A DNA stretch of 64,000 nucleotides from Coffea arabica (GCF_036785885.1 NC_092317.1:4652501-4716500); one strand, 5' to 3'. Numbered from the stretch's first letter, positions 1 to 12,780 are shown. Made by a program: numbers and translations. Notes: generated by a model not told the origin, from the sequence alone.

Positions 1-1165
1 TGGACAAAGGAACCTAAGAAGCCTTATTGAAAAAAAAAAGGTTCTTTTGTCTAAATTTGTTGTAAAGAAACCAACTTTAAGCAAGTCGAGGGGACATTTA
101 AATCAAGAAACCAAAATAATACATGGGTTTTCAAGATTTCCTTTGATTCTTGACTGTATTTTTAGTTACAGATTTCTCAGTTGTCAAAGGGTTTGGCTAC
201 GGGAATATGTTTTCACTGTTGACTGTTATTCTAAGCTGTTACTAACACTCCTGTTTTATTGAGGTTCAATAAATTGCAACCTGAAGACATATGGTGGGGT
301 GGTTCACGTTTATTAAGAAAATTCAAATGGAGAATAAAGAATGAATTTTTATTTGTTGTAGTTACCAGTGTAGTTGTGGAAAGGTGGAGATTTCTGGTTG
401 TTTTCTTTAGTCTTCATCTTTTCCACTTGGTTTACTTTAGCACAGTTTCCTTTGGAATATTTTATTTCCTTTCTTGTTTCTTGTGTTAGTTAAATTGTAC
501 ATTAGCTAACATGCACCTCATGAGACCTTTGATTAATGTTGTATGTTATTATATTGCAAGAAGTTGTGCCTTCCAAGTAAGTCGTCTACATATATATTAA
601 ACAATCGTGCTTCTGTTCTCCTACCGAAAAAGATGTTTATTTTTTTAATAATGACGCCTTTAATAAAATAATCAGATTGTAAACCCCGAAACGTTTAATT
701 GCAATATCTTAAGTTGTTTTGACCAGAAGGGTTTCCATATTCTTTACTTAATAGTTAATATGCCTTGATGGGTATAACAATTGTTTATTATAATGCGCAT
801 GAGATGCCTAGCTATTCATATTTTATATGTTGATGAACATGTTCATCTCCCCTTTACAGCTGCACTCATCGAGCACTTTGAGTTCTTTATTTGAACACTT
901 GAAGAATACAAATATAAAAGTGGTAATGAAAGATTATATAGGTTACTTTGAGTCATAGTTGAGGAGGCTTGGCTTCTCTTCTGTTTGTTTCTCTGAACTT
1001 TTACTTCACCAAATATACTGCTTAGTAGTTGCTTATTAGGTAATTTTACACCTAATAATCCGTATGAAGATTCTTTATTTTTACTTTTAAGTAATAGGTA
1101 TATTACTTAGCATTTCTAACGAAGACTAAGTTGGTAATGATTTTTCTTGTGTTTCAAATCTGCAG
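1..1165 (+). other. Intron or upstream part of the TIFY6/JAZ gene
   Basis: No exon could be supported here. The segment is AT-rich and ends in a good 3' splice site (tgcag at 1161-1165) that opens the first visible exon of the JAZ gene. The N-terminal exon usual for this family, which starts with an MERDF-like peptide, was not found. It is probably upstream of the window, which would make this a first intron longer than 1.1 kb. Confidence 0.5.
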
Positions 1166-3056
1166 CTCCATTGAGAGGTTCAACGATGCAGTGGTCATTC
1201 TCGAACAAGGCTTCTGCCAACCCTCAGTTTTTCTCTTTCGAAGGTGCAGGTGCAGGTGCAAAAGATGATAAGCCTAAAACTGGCTTTGAGGCTCTGGCAA
1301 CAACTGGATTAGTGACAATAACCACTACAGAGGCTGTTGACTCCAGTCAGAAACCTTATTCATCCGTTGTGCAGGTTATCTTTGTTTTCTTTTGCCAAAT
1401 CTTCTTTTGAACTTTCAAAAAATTGTATAGTCCAAATAGGCACCCCTTGTAGTCTTCATAAGTACAAATCCATTTAAGTTCAAAGCTTTGATAATACAGA
1501 TACATTTAAGTTCGAAGCTTTGTGTTAAACACATGATACTTGAATATCTGCTTTTCTCAAATGCCTATTCTGCTTTTTGATTGATTTTTCAGAAAAATAT
1601 GATGGTTCTTGATAAGCAAGGGGGAACCCACTATACTGTGACCACCTATCCTTCAAAACCTTTTGATGCACTTTCAGTTCATCGTCCTCATGAAGCTAGA
1701 GGAATCCCACTTACCACGCAAACAAAACAAACGGTTTCAGTAACTATGCCCGCCCCTGTTCATCAGTCCTTTACTTCTCCTGCTGGACAGAATCTGATTA
1801 GATCTACAACCCCTCAACCTCTTCCAGCACCAAGTTCGATTCCAGTTGTTAATTCTGTGAGTCCGCTAGTGGGCACCACCGAGTTACGGTATATTAACTG
1901 ACATTTAGCATTTCTGAGGTAGTAATTGCATCTTACGAATGTTGACGGAAACGTAAAGTCTGATCTGCTTTGTTCTGCAGGAGCACTTCTAAGACCTCAG
2001 GAGCTCCAGCTCAGTTGACCATATTCTATGCCGGTTCAGTATGTGTATATGATGACATTTCTCCTGAAAAGGTTAAAGTTGTTACCTTTATCCGTTAATT
2101 GATGCTTTTGGTGTTAGTTTGGTTATTAACATCTCAACATGTATTTGGATATAGGCTCAAGCTATAATGTTATTAGCTGGAAATGCACCTCCAGTGCCTT
2201 CTCCCCCAGTCCCGACTGTCGCTGCAGTACCTGCAGTTCCTATATCTCCAGTTCAGGCACCCATGGTTAGGCCATCCATTGTTGAGAGCTTTGCTGTGAA
2301 CCAGTCAAATAATGCAAAACCATGTATTTCAAGCCCCATTTCTATAACCTGCCATACTCCGGGAAGGTCTGTCATACCGAACGATGCAACTGCAATGAGA
2401 ACAATTGGGACCCTAGCAACACCCAGTAAAGGGGAGCCTTCCAAAAATGCCAGTCCATTAGGATCTGCCCCTGCTCCCCTAATTGCATCAGGTATATTCT
2501 CTTGCATTTTTGTGGACTTCATGTGCCATTAAATATATCTTTGTAATTCTTGTGTAAATCCTATGCTGCGAACTTGTTCATAATACATTGCAAATGTCCA
2601 TTTTTGCAGCTGCTGTGCCTCAGTTTCGCAAGGCATCATTGGCTAGATTCTTGGAGAAGCGCAAGGAAAGGTAATTATTGATTTTCCTTGGGTTATTTGG
2701 TGGATAAAAATCATTAAGTTAATACAGATAGAGATACTTGAGCAAGATTGGTGGATAAAAATCATTAAGTTATTTGGTGGATAAAAATGATTAAGTTAAT
2801 ACAGATAGAAGTACTTGAGCAAGATTGGGTAACCAATTGAATATGGATATGGCTGTGTGTAGAATTGGTAAAAGCAAAACGTGGATTAGAAAGCTGGATT
2901 CTTGCATCTCAATTAACATATTTTGTGTGCCCCAGGTCATTGAGCGCATCACCATATGCCAACAAGCCATCTGAAGAATGTGGCAGCCCTGCATCTGGTG
3001 GCAGAAGCATCTCTGTCAACTCTTCTGGCTCTTGTCCTCTCCCGGCCATCAACTAG
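1166..3056 (+). CDS. TIFY6B: TIFY6-type jasmonate ZIM-domain (JAZ) repressor, 5' end missing
   Basis: JAZ proteins repress MYC-type transcription factors in the nucleus and are destroyed through COI1 when jasmonoyl-isoleucine is present. Six exons are visible: 1166-1374, 1593-1888, 1981-2071, 2155-2491, 2610-2670 and 2936-3056 (stop TAG), giving about 370 residues. MQWSFSNK and ITTTEAVD are typical of the TIFY6 (JAZ3/JAZ4) subgroup. The ZIM domain has the TIFYAG core followed by VCVYDDISPEKAQAIM and is split by the intron at 2072-2154. The Jas motif VPQFRKASLARFLEKRKER spans the last two introns. It has VPQ where many JAZ degrons have LPI, as I recall for TIFY6 members. A splice variant retaining the intron after KRKER would lose the C-terminal tail. 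The first coding exon lies outside or was not recognised. Confidence 0.93.
2697..2828 (+). repeat. Tandem microduplication inside a JAZ intron
   Basis: The phrase gtggataaaaatcattaag occurs three times, near 2700, 2751 and 2778 (the last with one change). The longer block ending in acagatagagatacttgag occurs twice, at about 2697-2750 and 2773-2828. The duplication lies in the intron between the Jas-motif exon and the last exon. Confidence 0.85.
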
Positions 3057-4473
3057 CTTTGCGTGGAAGAGTGGGAAGATCCGATGTAAGATGGCCAAAA
3101 GTGGGGAAAAAAAAATGGAAGCATAAGCTCAAGGAAATGTAGTTTTGGACAATAATACAAGTATTTATGTTGTATTCTTTTGGCTTTTTTTTTTTTTTGT
3201 GGCAGGTTAGATGTGATTTTAGGTAATAGTATTGTATTACGTTGTAATAGGGCCTTTTTCATTTGACCATGTTCAAACCAATTAATGTTCATTGATAGCC
3301 ACACTGTAATATATAGTAGTATAGTACTACATTAGTATGATTTTGCACTCTCGAGAAGCCTACTGTTGTATTCATGTCTTGGAACTTGAGGTTGGAAGCC
3401 CTGCCCCATCCTTGGTTGAATAGTAGTGTTTCGTGCGCTTTGTAGCACCTTATTGTAGTGGAGGATTATGGAAGGAAGACTACAAGCAGAAAATGCTCGT
3501 TTCTTTGAAGATTACAAGCAGAAAATTATTCTAATGGATTATGGAAGACTGCAAGCAGAAATTGCTCATTTCTTTGAAGATGAGCTGGATAGAAATAAAA
3601 AGAATGAGGTTGTCCATTGAAGCAGCTTAAGTCTTAGTTTGAATGGAATTAAATTTAACCGGGAAAGAAGAAGCCTTTCAAAGTTGCTAGACGCCCTGGC
3701 ATTTAGGCAAGAAGAAAGACCATATGTTGAATTGAATTCTCTCCTGTACAACCACCCCAGTTAATGTTCTTGTTTTTTCTTCTGAATTCTCAATTCAGCT
3801 TTGTCCTCTCCGTTCCTTCATAGAAACTCATAAAAAATGCAATTGTAAGTTGGTTTTTAAATATAAGCAACAAGGTCGACTATATATGAACATGTGAAGC
3901 AAAATAAAATCGAAGGATAGAATCGAAGGATAAGTAGTGATGGGAAAAAGGTGCTCAAACCTTAGTTCACAAATTAAACCAAAAAAAAAAAGAAAGAAGA
4001 GAAGTCGCTTGCAACTTTCCCAAGCTGAACACTTCATTAAAAAAATTCTAATATTATCAGCTACCAATACTTATAGAATTTAGAATATTTAGTGCTAAAT
4101 GTAGACGAAGACGATTACAAAACTCTACTGGTGTTATTATCACCTGACAATGCTTATAATTTACTGTTTCAAACGTACACAAAGTTACCAAGGAACCCCT
4201 TTTATCTTGGCTTAGTAGTCAGGTACGTGTCCCAAAAAAAAAAAAGAGAAGTGTTAAGGTAGTACAAGAAAATTTTTTTTTTTTCTTGGGGTGCCAAACA
4301 TTTATTAATTATTTGGGAAGGTTAGTAAATTTACCACAAAATTCCAGAAACTGCTTAAATTTCGTCATCTTAACAAAAAGCACACGCCTTTGGGTAAAAT
4401 TGTGTTTTAGTAGTACTCGGTGCTGACGAAGTTGGACGCGGACGAGACAACGAGGAGACCATTGTTCTCAGTA
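3057..4473. other. 3' region of the JAZ gene and intergenic DNA
   Basis: Holds the 3' untranslated region of the JAZ gene and AT-rich spacer. A short imperfect tandem duplication lies at about 3466-3582: attatggaag, then caagcagaaa, then gctc.tttctttgaagat, appear twice about 72 bp apart. No other gene is seen. Confidence 0.6.
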
Positions 4474-7400
4474 ATGGAAGCAGCTGAAAACCTCCCCAGA
4501 ATTAAAGCTATTCATTGAACAATGTAAAGCCAACCCTTCAATTTTACACAACCCTGCTCTTGCCTTCTTCAAAAATTATCTCCAGAGGTAAAGATTTTGT
4601 GCTCGACATACCATTTTTAACTGAATTACTAGTGTTCTAATTGATCAAGTTCATTTTTTTTTCTAAAACATTTGTATTGGGGTTTTGGGTTTCAATTTCT
4701 GGTGGGGTTAATTTATGTAGAAAAATTTGATCTATTGATTTATGTATGTATGTATTTATTTATTTATTATTTTTGTATAGCCTTGGTGCCCGTGTTTCGC
4801 CTCCCGCAAAATCAGTAAGCCTTTTTAATATCAGTAGTTTTGCTTGTTTACTTGTTCACTTAATATCAGTAGTCACTTAATTTTTTGTGAAATTGTTCAT
4901 ATGCGTTATAAAAGTGCATGAATTTTGGTTGATACAGTAAAAGTTGGCGTGTGCAATTTTACTATGGGATAATGTCGACAGAATGAAACTGCTATAAGAG
5001 TCCTGAGAATTTAGTATATGGGAAAGTGTCATTTTGGTTTTATATATCTTACATCATTTGCTAGAATGCAGAATTTGGTCATTTATGGTGAACCATTTCG
5101 TACTAGTTTGTACGAGGCTCTATTTAATTGGTTTATTTTACTAGCATGTTCTTGGAGGATGAATGCATTTGTGGAACGTCGTATGCAAAATTGGAGACGG
5201 AAGTCTTGAGAGACTAAATTATTTAATACCTCCAATATTTGGGATGGCCGTGTTGCGCAATTTAGAAAAAGTTTCCAACATGTAAAATGTGGACTAAGGA
5301 TGGAAATTAAGTTACATTCCGACTGAACGTAGCTTTGTAGACTTGACATCGTATAAATCCATCAATAGCATTGCATGAGTTCTAGCTTAACTAAAATGTA
5401 TATTCTTTATGATTTATTACATAGTTTTATATGAATCCCTTGTTGCCATAGTTGGATCTATTCAGATTTTGTATGCATTTTCTTTTTGCATTGAAAATGG
5501 AGAATGCTGTATAGGAGACAGATCGGGAGGACATTTTAGATTCTGGAGAGCATTGTGATTCCAAGAAACATTCATCAAGTGCAGAAAATTCAGATGAAGA
5601 CATTGTTGAGTCTGATGTTGAATTGGATGATGCTGATGTTGTGCAGCCTGATAACGATCCTTCACAGAAGGTGTTGGGTGGAAGCACTTACCTGAGTTGA
5701 TATACGTTGTAGTCATTAATCTTTCCAATGTATTCTGTTATTGGAGATATTATTCTGTTTTTGTAACAGATGGGAGATCCCTCAATCGAAGTAACTGAGG
5801 AAAGTCGAGATGCAGCCCAAGAATACAAGTCAAATGCTATAGATGCAATTGCTAAGGGTCTGTTTCTTTGCAATTGCTACCTTGAAACGCGTTTCTTACT
5901 AAAACTGCTATGCATTATTTACCATAGTAACTATTTTCCTTGTAGGTAAGCTGAATGAAGCCATAGATCACCTAACTGAAGCTATTTTGCTGAATCCAAT
6001 TTCAGCAATATTATATGCTACTAGAGGTAATTCTCATGCATGTAAATCACCTCAAGTCCTTGTAGTATCTTTTAGGTATTGTTGACATATGATTTTGATA
6101 TTGACCGGAAATGCCATTATACATGTTTCAGCTAGTGTTTTTGCTAAGCTGAAGAAGCCAAATGCTGCAATCCATGATGCTAATGCAGCGTTACAGGTAT
6201 TCCACTAGATTTTAATATATATCTTTGGCATTGAAGTGGAGTTGATATTTGAGTTGAACATTATTGTGATCATTATTAAGTTTGGGGAGATATATTTAGT
6301 AATTAAAGACTCGACTAATGTTCTGACTAAATTCCTCAGATCAACCCTGATTCAGCCAAAGGTTATAAAGAACGAGGAATAGCAAGGGCTGTGTTGGGTT
6401 TATGGGAGGAGGCTGCAAGTGATCTGCGAATGGCATCAAAGTTAGACTATGATGAGGAGATTAATATTGAGCTTAAAAAGGTAATTATCTTGTCTTACTC
6501 GGAAATGCTTCATACCTTTGGATGTCAATGTGTTTCACCTTTTACAAAATGACATAAGATGCATTAGAAGTGCGATTTGGATGTATCAAGCTGCTCCACT
6601 TATGGTTTGCTTCTTTCCATAGAGATAGATGCCATTCATAGATCTCTTACCATGTCAAGCCCTACAACAACATTTGGGCCTGAGTTCTAGGCTTTATGTA
6701 AATCTCCTTGTAATCGAGTTTGAGTTAAGATTGGTCCACTTGCACCTTCATGGAATAACTGAAGCCCAAATTGCAACTGATAGACATATGTTTGTTTAGA
6801 AACCTCATAAATTTTCCATGAAAATATGTTTTAGATTAAGTACCTATTTATTTTCTGGCAGACTGAATTTTATCCCCACCGTTGATCTTTTGAATGATGG
6901 TGCCAGGTTATCATTAAATAGCTCACATGTTGTAAAGAACCCTAACCTCATTTCTCTTAGATTCTCTTCTTTGCTTCTTGCCTCCTTATTTATCAATAAT
7001 GGTGACCGGCTGAATCCTACTTTTTTCTTGACCAGTATAGAGCCTGTATCCACTTCAGATTCTGTCTCTTTCAGCTCTTTCTGATATCTTATTAGGAAGA
7101 GGTAATTAGTCCCCTTTTTTTTTCAGATTTTCATCATGCTGCTTGTTGAATTTTTGGGGGTTTTGCATTTCCAGTTTCATTGTCTGTCTTTTTGAACTTG
7201 TTATAAGATGCTATCACATGAATTTGAATTGAAAGCTATGACTCAAATGCTAAAATTTGTATGCTTAATTGGGCCAGTAAGTAGCAATTTTCCTGTAAAA
7301 TTTTTGAAATCGCTGTTTCTTTTTTCATTTGTAAAATTTGTCTGACTGCGTTCGTTATCATACTTTTTGGGAACAACGAGACCAGATTTTCAGATGCTCC

Positions 7401-10078
7401 CTGGGATGTGTTGTCAGGGCTTGTTATTTGTTCCTTCTGCTATGTAATCTGTCTTAATTGGCATGACTTTTGCTAATTCAGAGATTATTGATTCTGGACT
7501 TGAAGGCTACTTATTGTAGGAGTTTATACAAATAATTGACACTTTGGTATCAAGAATGTTTCCATTCCGATTGATTTTGAGAGATAATGTTGGTGACATT
7601 TTTAGCATATCTAGTTTCCCTTTCCATCAGTTGCAATTTGTCCTTTATTTGGAGGGTTGAAATGAAACGGTACAAGTTTATTGTAGATCATGAGAATTCT
7701 GGTTCGAGCTTGTGCTGTCAACGGTAACTTTAGTTGGAATTAGTCTGTTCTTAATTCCATTGTGAACTTTAGAAAAAGATTGTATACCATTAAGGTTTAT
7801 CTTTTTGAGTTAGATGCGTAATGTATTGGCTTGTCAATAGCCGGTTCTAGTCTGACCTTTTGTTGTTTACATTCAACTAATCATCATGTTTTCTGATTCC
7901 CCCTTTTCTTTGCCTTTAGCTCCTGCTTTTCCTTTCATATTCTGCTACTGTGAGTTTCCATGGATTAATTTAAAATTGCAGGTTGAACCTAACGCCCAAA
8001 AAATTGAAGAGCATCGTCGAAAGTACGACCGCTTGAGAAAAGAAAGGGAATTGAGAAAAATGCAGCGTCAGAGACGACGGCGGCGAGCTGAAGCCCAGGT
8101 TAATATTGAAAATTTTTTTTGGGATTAATTTTAATCCTTGATTTGTAAGTTTCTTAATGATCATTTTGGAGCTATGACTTTTACTGCAGCCTTCCAGTGA
8201 GAAGGGCAAGAAGGTGGAAGAGCCTTCTGAAACTGAAACCTTGGTGAGTTTCTATTCTCCTCCTGTTGTGCCAGTTTGTTTTCTGTATCATGCCTGCTCA
8301 TTGATTAGTAGCTCGTAAACACCTTCTGCAAAATTTTTCTCTTTTAGGCTGTCAGCTTGCTGCAGTTCGACTTTTGTCTTTGAGTCACATGTTACACTAC
8401 AGAAATATTTTTTTTTAGATTAGTTTTAATCCTTCATTGGTAAGTTTCTTAATGATCTTTTTTGAGCTATGACTTGTTACTGCAGTCTTCCAATGAGAAG
8501 GGCAAGAAGGTGGAACAGCCTCCTGAAACTAAAACCTTGGTGAGTTTATATTCTCCTCCTGTTGTGCCAGCTTGTTTTCTGTGTCATGCCTGCTGTTTGA
8601 TTAGTAGCTCATAAACAGCTTCTGCAAAATTTTGTTTCTTTTAGGTTGTCAGCTTGCTGCAGTTTGACTTTTGTCGTTGAGTCAGTTGTTACACTACAAA
8701 ATAGGCTTTTTATACCTGCATTAGATGATTGTTGAATGTATCACACAGTTTATGGGATGAGAATTGGTCAAGTCGTTGTATGTATGCTATAGATCTGAAC
8801 TCTGAAGTGGGTCTAGATGCAATATAGAAGCTTATTCTCTGCAATTGTTTCTCTCATATCACATTAGATTTTTTTTCCTTCCATGCACACATATTTCATG
8901 AATAGTGGAATTAATAAATACAGGTTACAAGGCCATAATATTACAAAGTTTACATAAATGCAATGAAGTACCTTTAACCTTCTTGCTTTTTCCTATATAT
9001 ATATATATATACATACATACATACATACATATATATATATATAAACACACAGACACACACATGCATATATATCTTATCCTAGTTTAAGGTCGGTTACCAT
9101 TTTGCTGGATGCAGGATCCTGAAGCTGCTTCTGTCCTGAAAGATGGTATGTCTTCTTCTATACCATTTTCAGGTTGAATATATAACTGGTGTTGCTTATG
9201 TCTTGAATGGTGGTAAATATTGGTTTTTCAAGTGTCATTCTTTAATCATCTCATTTGTCCAGTGCATCATATAAGTAGCTGTTTGCTAGCATAGCTTGGC
9301 AGTTCTGTGTCTTGTACGACTCTAATTGCACAGAGAGGTGTGTTATCATTAGTTGTTTAGACAAGATTTCCTTTCCTAGCACTCTGCTGGCATTGGCAGA
9401 ATGCATGATTTAATTGTCCCTGTCACTTGTACTATCCTTGAACTGTTACTGTTTGCTTTGTTGATTGACTACTTACCATTACTTTTTATCACGATAAATG
9501 TTCCATCTATTGTCTTGTAACTAAAAGTGGTTTCGTTTCTTGCTTTGAGCACTAATCTTCCAATATTCTATCTTGATAACATAGATCACATTTTCCAAAA
9601 TTTTTTGGATATGCTGCTTTAGGTCCCTATCCAGTTTACTTATTGGTCCTGTCAAGTTATGATTTTACTCTGATGCTCAATTGGTAATTTAACAGCCTGA
9701 TTCATTTACTGGAATTTGTATCAACTTTTTTCTTCCCTCTGATTTACAGGACAAGTTATTGGGATCCATTCTCCGAAGGAATTGGAGGGTATGTTGAATG
9801 CTGCTGCAAGGACATCCCGGCTGGCAATTCTGTATTTCACAGCGACATGGTGTGGCCCCTGTCGTTACATTGCTCCTATTTATGCTAGTTGGGCTTCGCA
9901 GCATCCAAAAGTAGTGTTTCTGAAAGCTGACATTGATGAGGCTGTGGATGTTGCTATAAGCTGGAAAATTAGCAGTGTTCCGACATTTTACTTTATAAAA
10001 GATGGAAAGCAGGTTGACATGGTTGTTGGTGGTGACAAAAGCTCACTTGAAAGGAAGATTGTTCAGTATGCTGGTTGA
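4474..10078 (+). CDS. TDX: TPR repeat-containing thioredoxin (TDX; Hip-thioredoxin fusion), apparent 1-base frameshift in exon 1
   Basis: TDX is a cytosolic disulfide reductase/holdase that joins a Hip-like Hsp70-binding part to thioredoxin. Twelve exons: 4474-4587, 4781-4814, 5515-5670, 5770-5857, 5946-6026, 6132-6196, 6340-6480, 7982-8098, 8190-8243, 8486-8539, 9115-9145, 9750-10078. In order, the protein has a Hip N-domain ([17 protein letters not shown]), an acidic segment, three TPRs ([44 protein letters not shown]), a basic helix ([15 protein letters not shown]), a linker encoded by two near-identical exons, and a thioredoxin domain with the active site WCGPC and the cis-proline in SVPTF. 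Exon lengths sum to 1264, one base over a multiple of three. The ATG at 4474 leads MEAAENL, but the conserved frame is reached only if one C of the CCCC run at 4494-4497 is discounted; an in-frame TAA lies just before the conserved frame. This is either an assembly error or a damaged allele. Confidence 0.9.
8107..8698 (+). repeat. 295-bp tandem duplication containing a coding exon of TDX
   Basis: About 8107-8402 and 8403-8698 are near-identical direct repeats. Each holds the same 3' splice site, a 54-base exon, the 5' splice site and flanking intron. The exons encode [18 protein letters not shown] and [18 protein letters not shown]. Both keep phase 0 and intact splice signals, so either or both can be spliced in without a frameshift. 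The repeat adds 18 residues to the charged linker between the TPR and thioredoxin parts. Confidence 0.92.
8993..9063. repeat. TA/CATA/CA microsatellite in a TDX intron
   Basis: A compound simple repeat: (ta)n, then (catа)-type units, then (ta)n and (ca)n. It lies between the second duplicated exon and the exon at 9115. Confidence 0.9.
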
Positions 10079-10389
10079 GAACCAGGGATGTACAAGTTAC
10101 CCTTTTTGTCTCTCTTGCTCTGACTAGTTGAGACTTGGCTGACATGATGCAACCAAGCTTTTAAAGTGGTCATGCTACAGATCATTTGGGCATAGGATTA
10201 CATATTGACTGATACTTTTTGAGGTTTACCTCATAATCTACCAGACTATGGTAGGAGCTAAGAGTGTGTAAAATATATTTGCTGGTTCCAGTAAAGATTT
10301 ATTATACATTAGGCAACTGTTGAAAGTTGGTGCATTTTCTTTGTCCTTGCTGACTCTTGGTTTTTGCTGTTTTGCAATAACACTAGTCA

Positions 10390-10480
10390 AATTTTTTCTT
10401 TTGGACTAGTTTTAAAGGGATTCGAACCTGCAACCCCAGATAGCGTTTAACGGTCGAGATCGCCTAGTCGATCTTGGACT
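10390..10480 (-). repeat. Possible old SINE fragment with a pol III B-box
   Basis: On the minus strand 10417-10428 reads GGTTCGAATCCC, a perfect tRNA-type B-box, followed by an A-rich tail (aaaagaaaaaa). No cloverleaf could be drawn and no target-site duplication was found, so this is a weak call for an eroded tRNA-derived SINE rather than a tRNA gene. Confidence 0.3.
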
Positions 10481-11832
10481 GATCTCAACTATTGATTTGA
10501 AACTCAAATGATTCATTTGAACTTCAAATCAACTGTCAAGATCAACCCAAAGTCAGCTGGGCTGATCTCGGTGTTAATCCTACAAAAGCCACCCTAGGAC
10601 GGCAAGTCTCGCTGCTTGAAATAAACGAAAATGGCCTCTAGTTGGCCCAATATTCTCTTGGCCCGTTTTCAGTAATCTGGCTAGATAATCTTTCTTGCTG
10701 TAAAATTCGTGTACTGGCTACTGATAATATCCTTCTACAAGAGAGGAAAAATGTTAGGGATATTATCTTCCAGCATTGTGTTGTGTACAAGGACAAATCA
10801 TGTGAACGTCTTTTAGGCATAGATGCAGAAATTTCTGTTCATCAGAAACGATTGGTGCACAAGTAAAATTCTCAAGATCTTGAGGATGTAAACCTTGCTG
10901 CTGATTAATCAATTCCTTTTAAAAAGCAAATCCTTCATCTATGATAATTGCACCAATTATTTAAAAAAAAAAAGGGCATCAACCAACATTGAAGGACAAA
11001 CTTCTTTTGGATCCATTCTTGTCAGTTGTATTTTGAAAACTATCTTGAACAGACGACAGAATCAATCAATCAATCTACTCCTTAGTAAAGTAGGGGCCAA
11101 AACCCAAAATGGAAAGTAGTTTAATCTCATTGATTCTGTCCTCCAAATACACTACTCATATTTCATCCGCACTTGGCCATATATGTAACGACTAGGTTGA
11201 GGCTTGAAATTCTGTTTTCTAATAGGATAACCCGTCGTCGTTTAATACGTTAGATTGACCTATTCTTGCTGTTGTATATAGTAGTACTTAGTGCCAAACA
11301 ATGCATGGTGATTTCAGACAATTAGAAATCTTTTCAGAAAAGAACTCATCATGTTTTATGGATTTGACCATTCATACGAGAACAATATTGTAAATTATTC
11401 AAACCCTGAATTACGTATATAACAAGAAGTTGTTCATGATGAATGATTTCTACAGACATAATTACTTCTTGTTGTATGGCAAGTGATTTCTAGATAAACA
11501 GAATAAATGGTTTTTCCTTTTTTCTTGTTTTTTAAAGCTGATAGGATAATGAATTATGTGTATATATAGTCTAATCATAATTGGGATGGATACAAAGAAA
11601 CCTAAATGCTTTTGCTTGTTGTCGTCTACTTTGCTTCCTTGTGTCGTTGGCATGGCCGGCTTTGCGTAGAGAACCTCTCAAAAAATTGGCAACCATCTTC
11701 TTGTAATATTCTTCACGTCTTATTGTCCAAGAATTCTTCCCCCTCTCCGCTCTCGTCTTCTCATCACATGGACTTAATCAAAACCCTCCACCACCAACTT
11801 TGGCAAACATCTTCCTATAAAAAAGCCTTAAT

Positions 11833-11985
11833 CCCTCTGCATTAACAAACTTGACCAGTTGAAACACCATTAATGCAGAGGTACATTTTAGTCCGAGATA
11901 TTGGTCCGGTTCAATCACACTCTGCTTTCGACCACTTCACTCGATCCCACGGTCTGATTGAGCCGCGCCAATATCGCGTACCTCC
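11833..11985. repeat. Pair of inverted repeats (hairpins)
   Basis: First hairpin: cctctgcattaa (11833-11844) is matched by its exact complement at 11870-11881. Second hairpin: 11897-11917 pairs with 11955-11975 at 18 of 21 positions, around a loop of about 37 bases. It may be a small foldback element; no coding potential was seen. Confidence 0.6.
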
Positions 11986-12780
11986 TCCTTTTTTTTTTTT
12001 CCCTCTATTTTTGTTAATTATCATGTCACATCTTGTACTGCCTTGAGCCTAGACATATATTTTGCGAAGTTCTACCATCTTCATTTTCTCATCCGCTTTA
12101 ATGAATTTTGCGTAGTCTAATTCCTTTAGTTTGTGGTTTCATAACATTTTCTTAATGCAGGCAAGATACAAGACGAAAGGCAGTTGCACTCCTGAGTTGA
12201 ATCGGTAAGAACTAGTAAGAAATACTAATACATATAGGCTTGAGCTTGAAACGTTGCATGAACAAGTTAGTTTTGTTGCGTCTGTATATGCGTAAACTGA
12301 AATACATATGAATTCAACAGTATAATCAAGGCTTCTATCACAACAGTAGTGTCCAGAAACATGGTTTGATCGATTAACGATCGTTTTCGTTTTCTTAACT
12401 ATAAAGGAAAAAGGAAGAACAGAAATTTTATGAAATCTTACTGCATGCATGCAAAATCAATAAAGTTTCTGCTCGCTAGACAGAGTATTTCTGCTTGACA
12501 AAGGTATATGTTTAAATGCGTTTCGAAAAGAAAAAAAAAAACCCAAGGAAAGAGAGAAGAAAATTTAAACTAAGAAATTCCTGAGAAAGCCAAGGCCTTG
12601 TCATTCAAGGCTGGGTCCTGGGACCGACATGGTGCAATTTCAGTATGTCAGGGGTATTAGTCCTTTTATTTTAAACATGAGGGTCTAAATTGAAATTATT
12701 TAAACACTTCAGGGATTAAATAGAAATTTACTCGTTTATATGCTGAAACGGTGCCGTTTCCGCCATTAGCTCCAAAAATC

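Larger units (their letters stand above)
10079..12780. other. Intergenic region between TDX and RGTB
   Basis: AT-rich spacer with no supported gene. The short open frames here are not conserved sequences I recognise. It contains a tRNA-like B-box segment near 10417 and a two-part hairpin at 11833-11985, listed separately. The 12600-12760 stretch (ggtctaaattgaaatt, agggattaaatagaaat) reads like degraded transposon sequence but has no recognisable ends. Confidence 0.5.

Noticed and set aside
10417-10428. tRNA gene suggested by a perfect B-box
   Set aside because: No acceptor or anticodon stem could be formed around it; more like an eroded SINE.
10642-10866. Overlapping open frames on both strands near 10.7 kb
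   Set aside because: Neither translation shows a known motif; random open frames are expected at this base composition.
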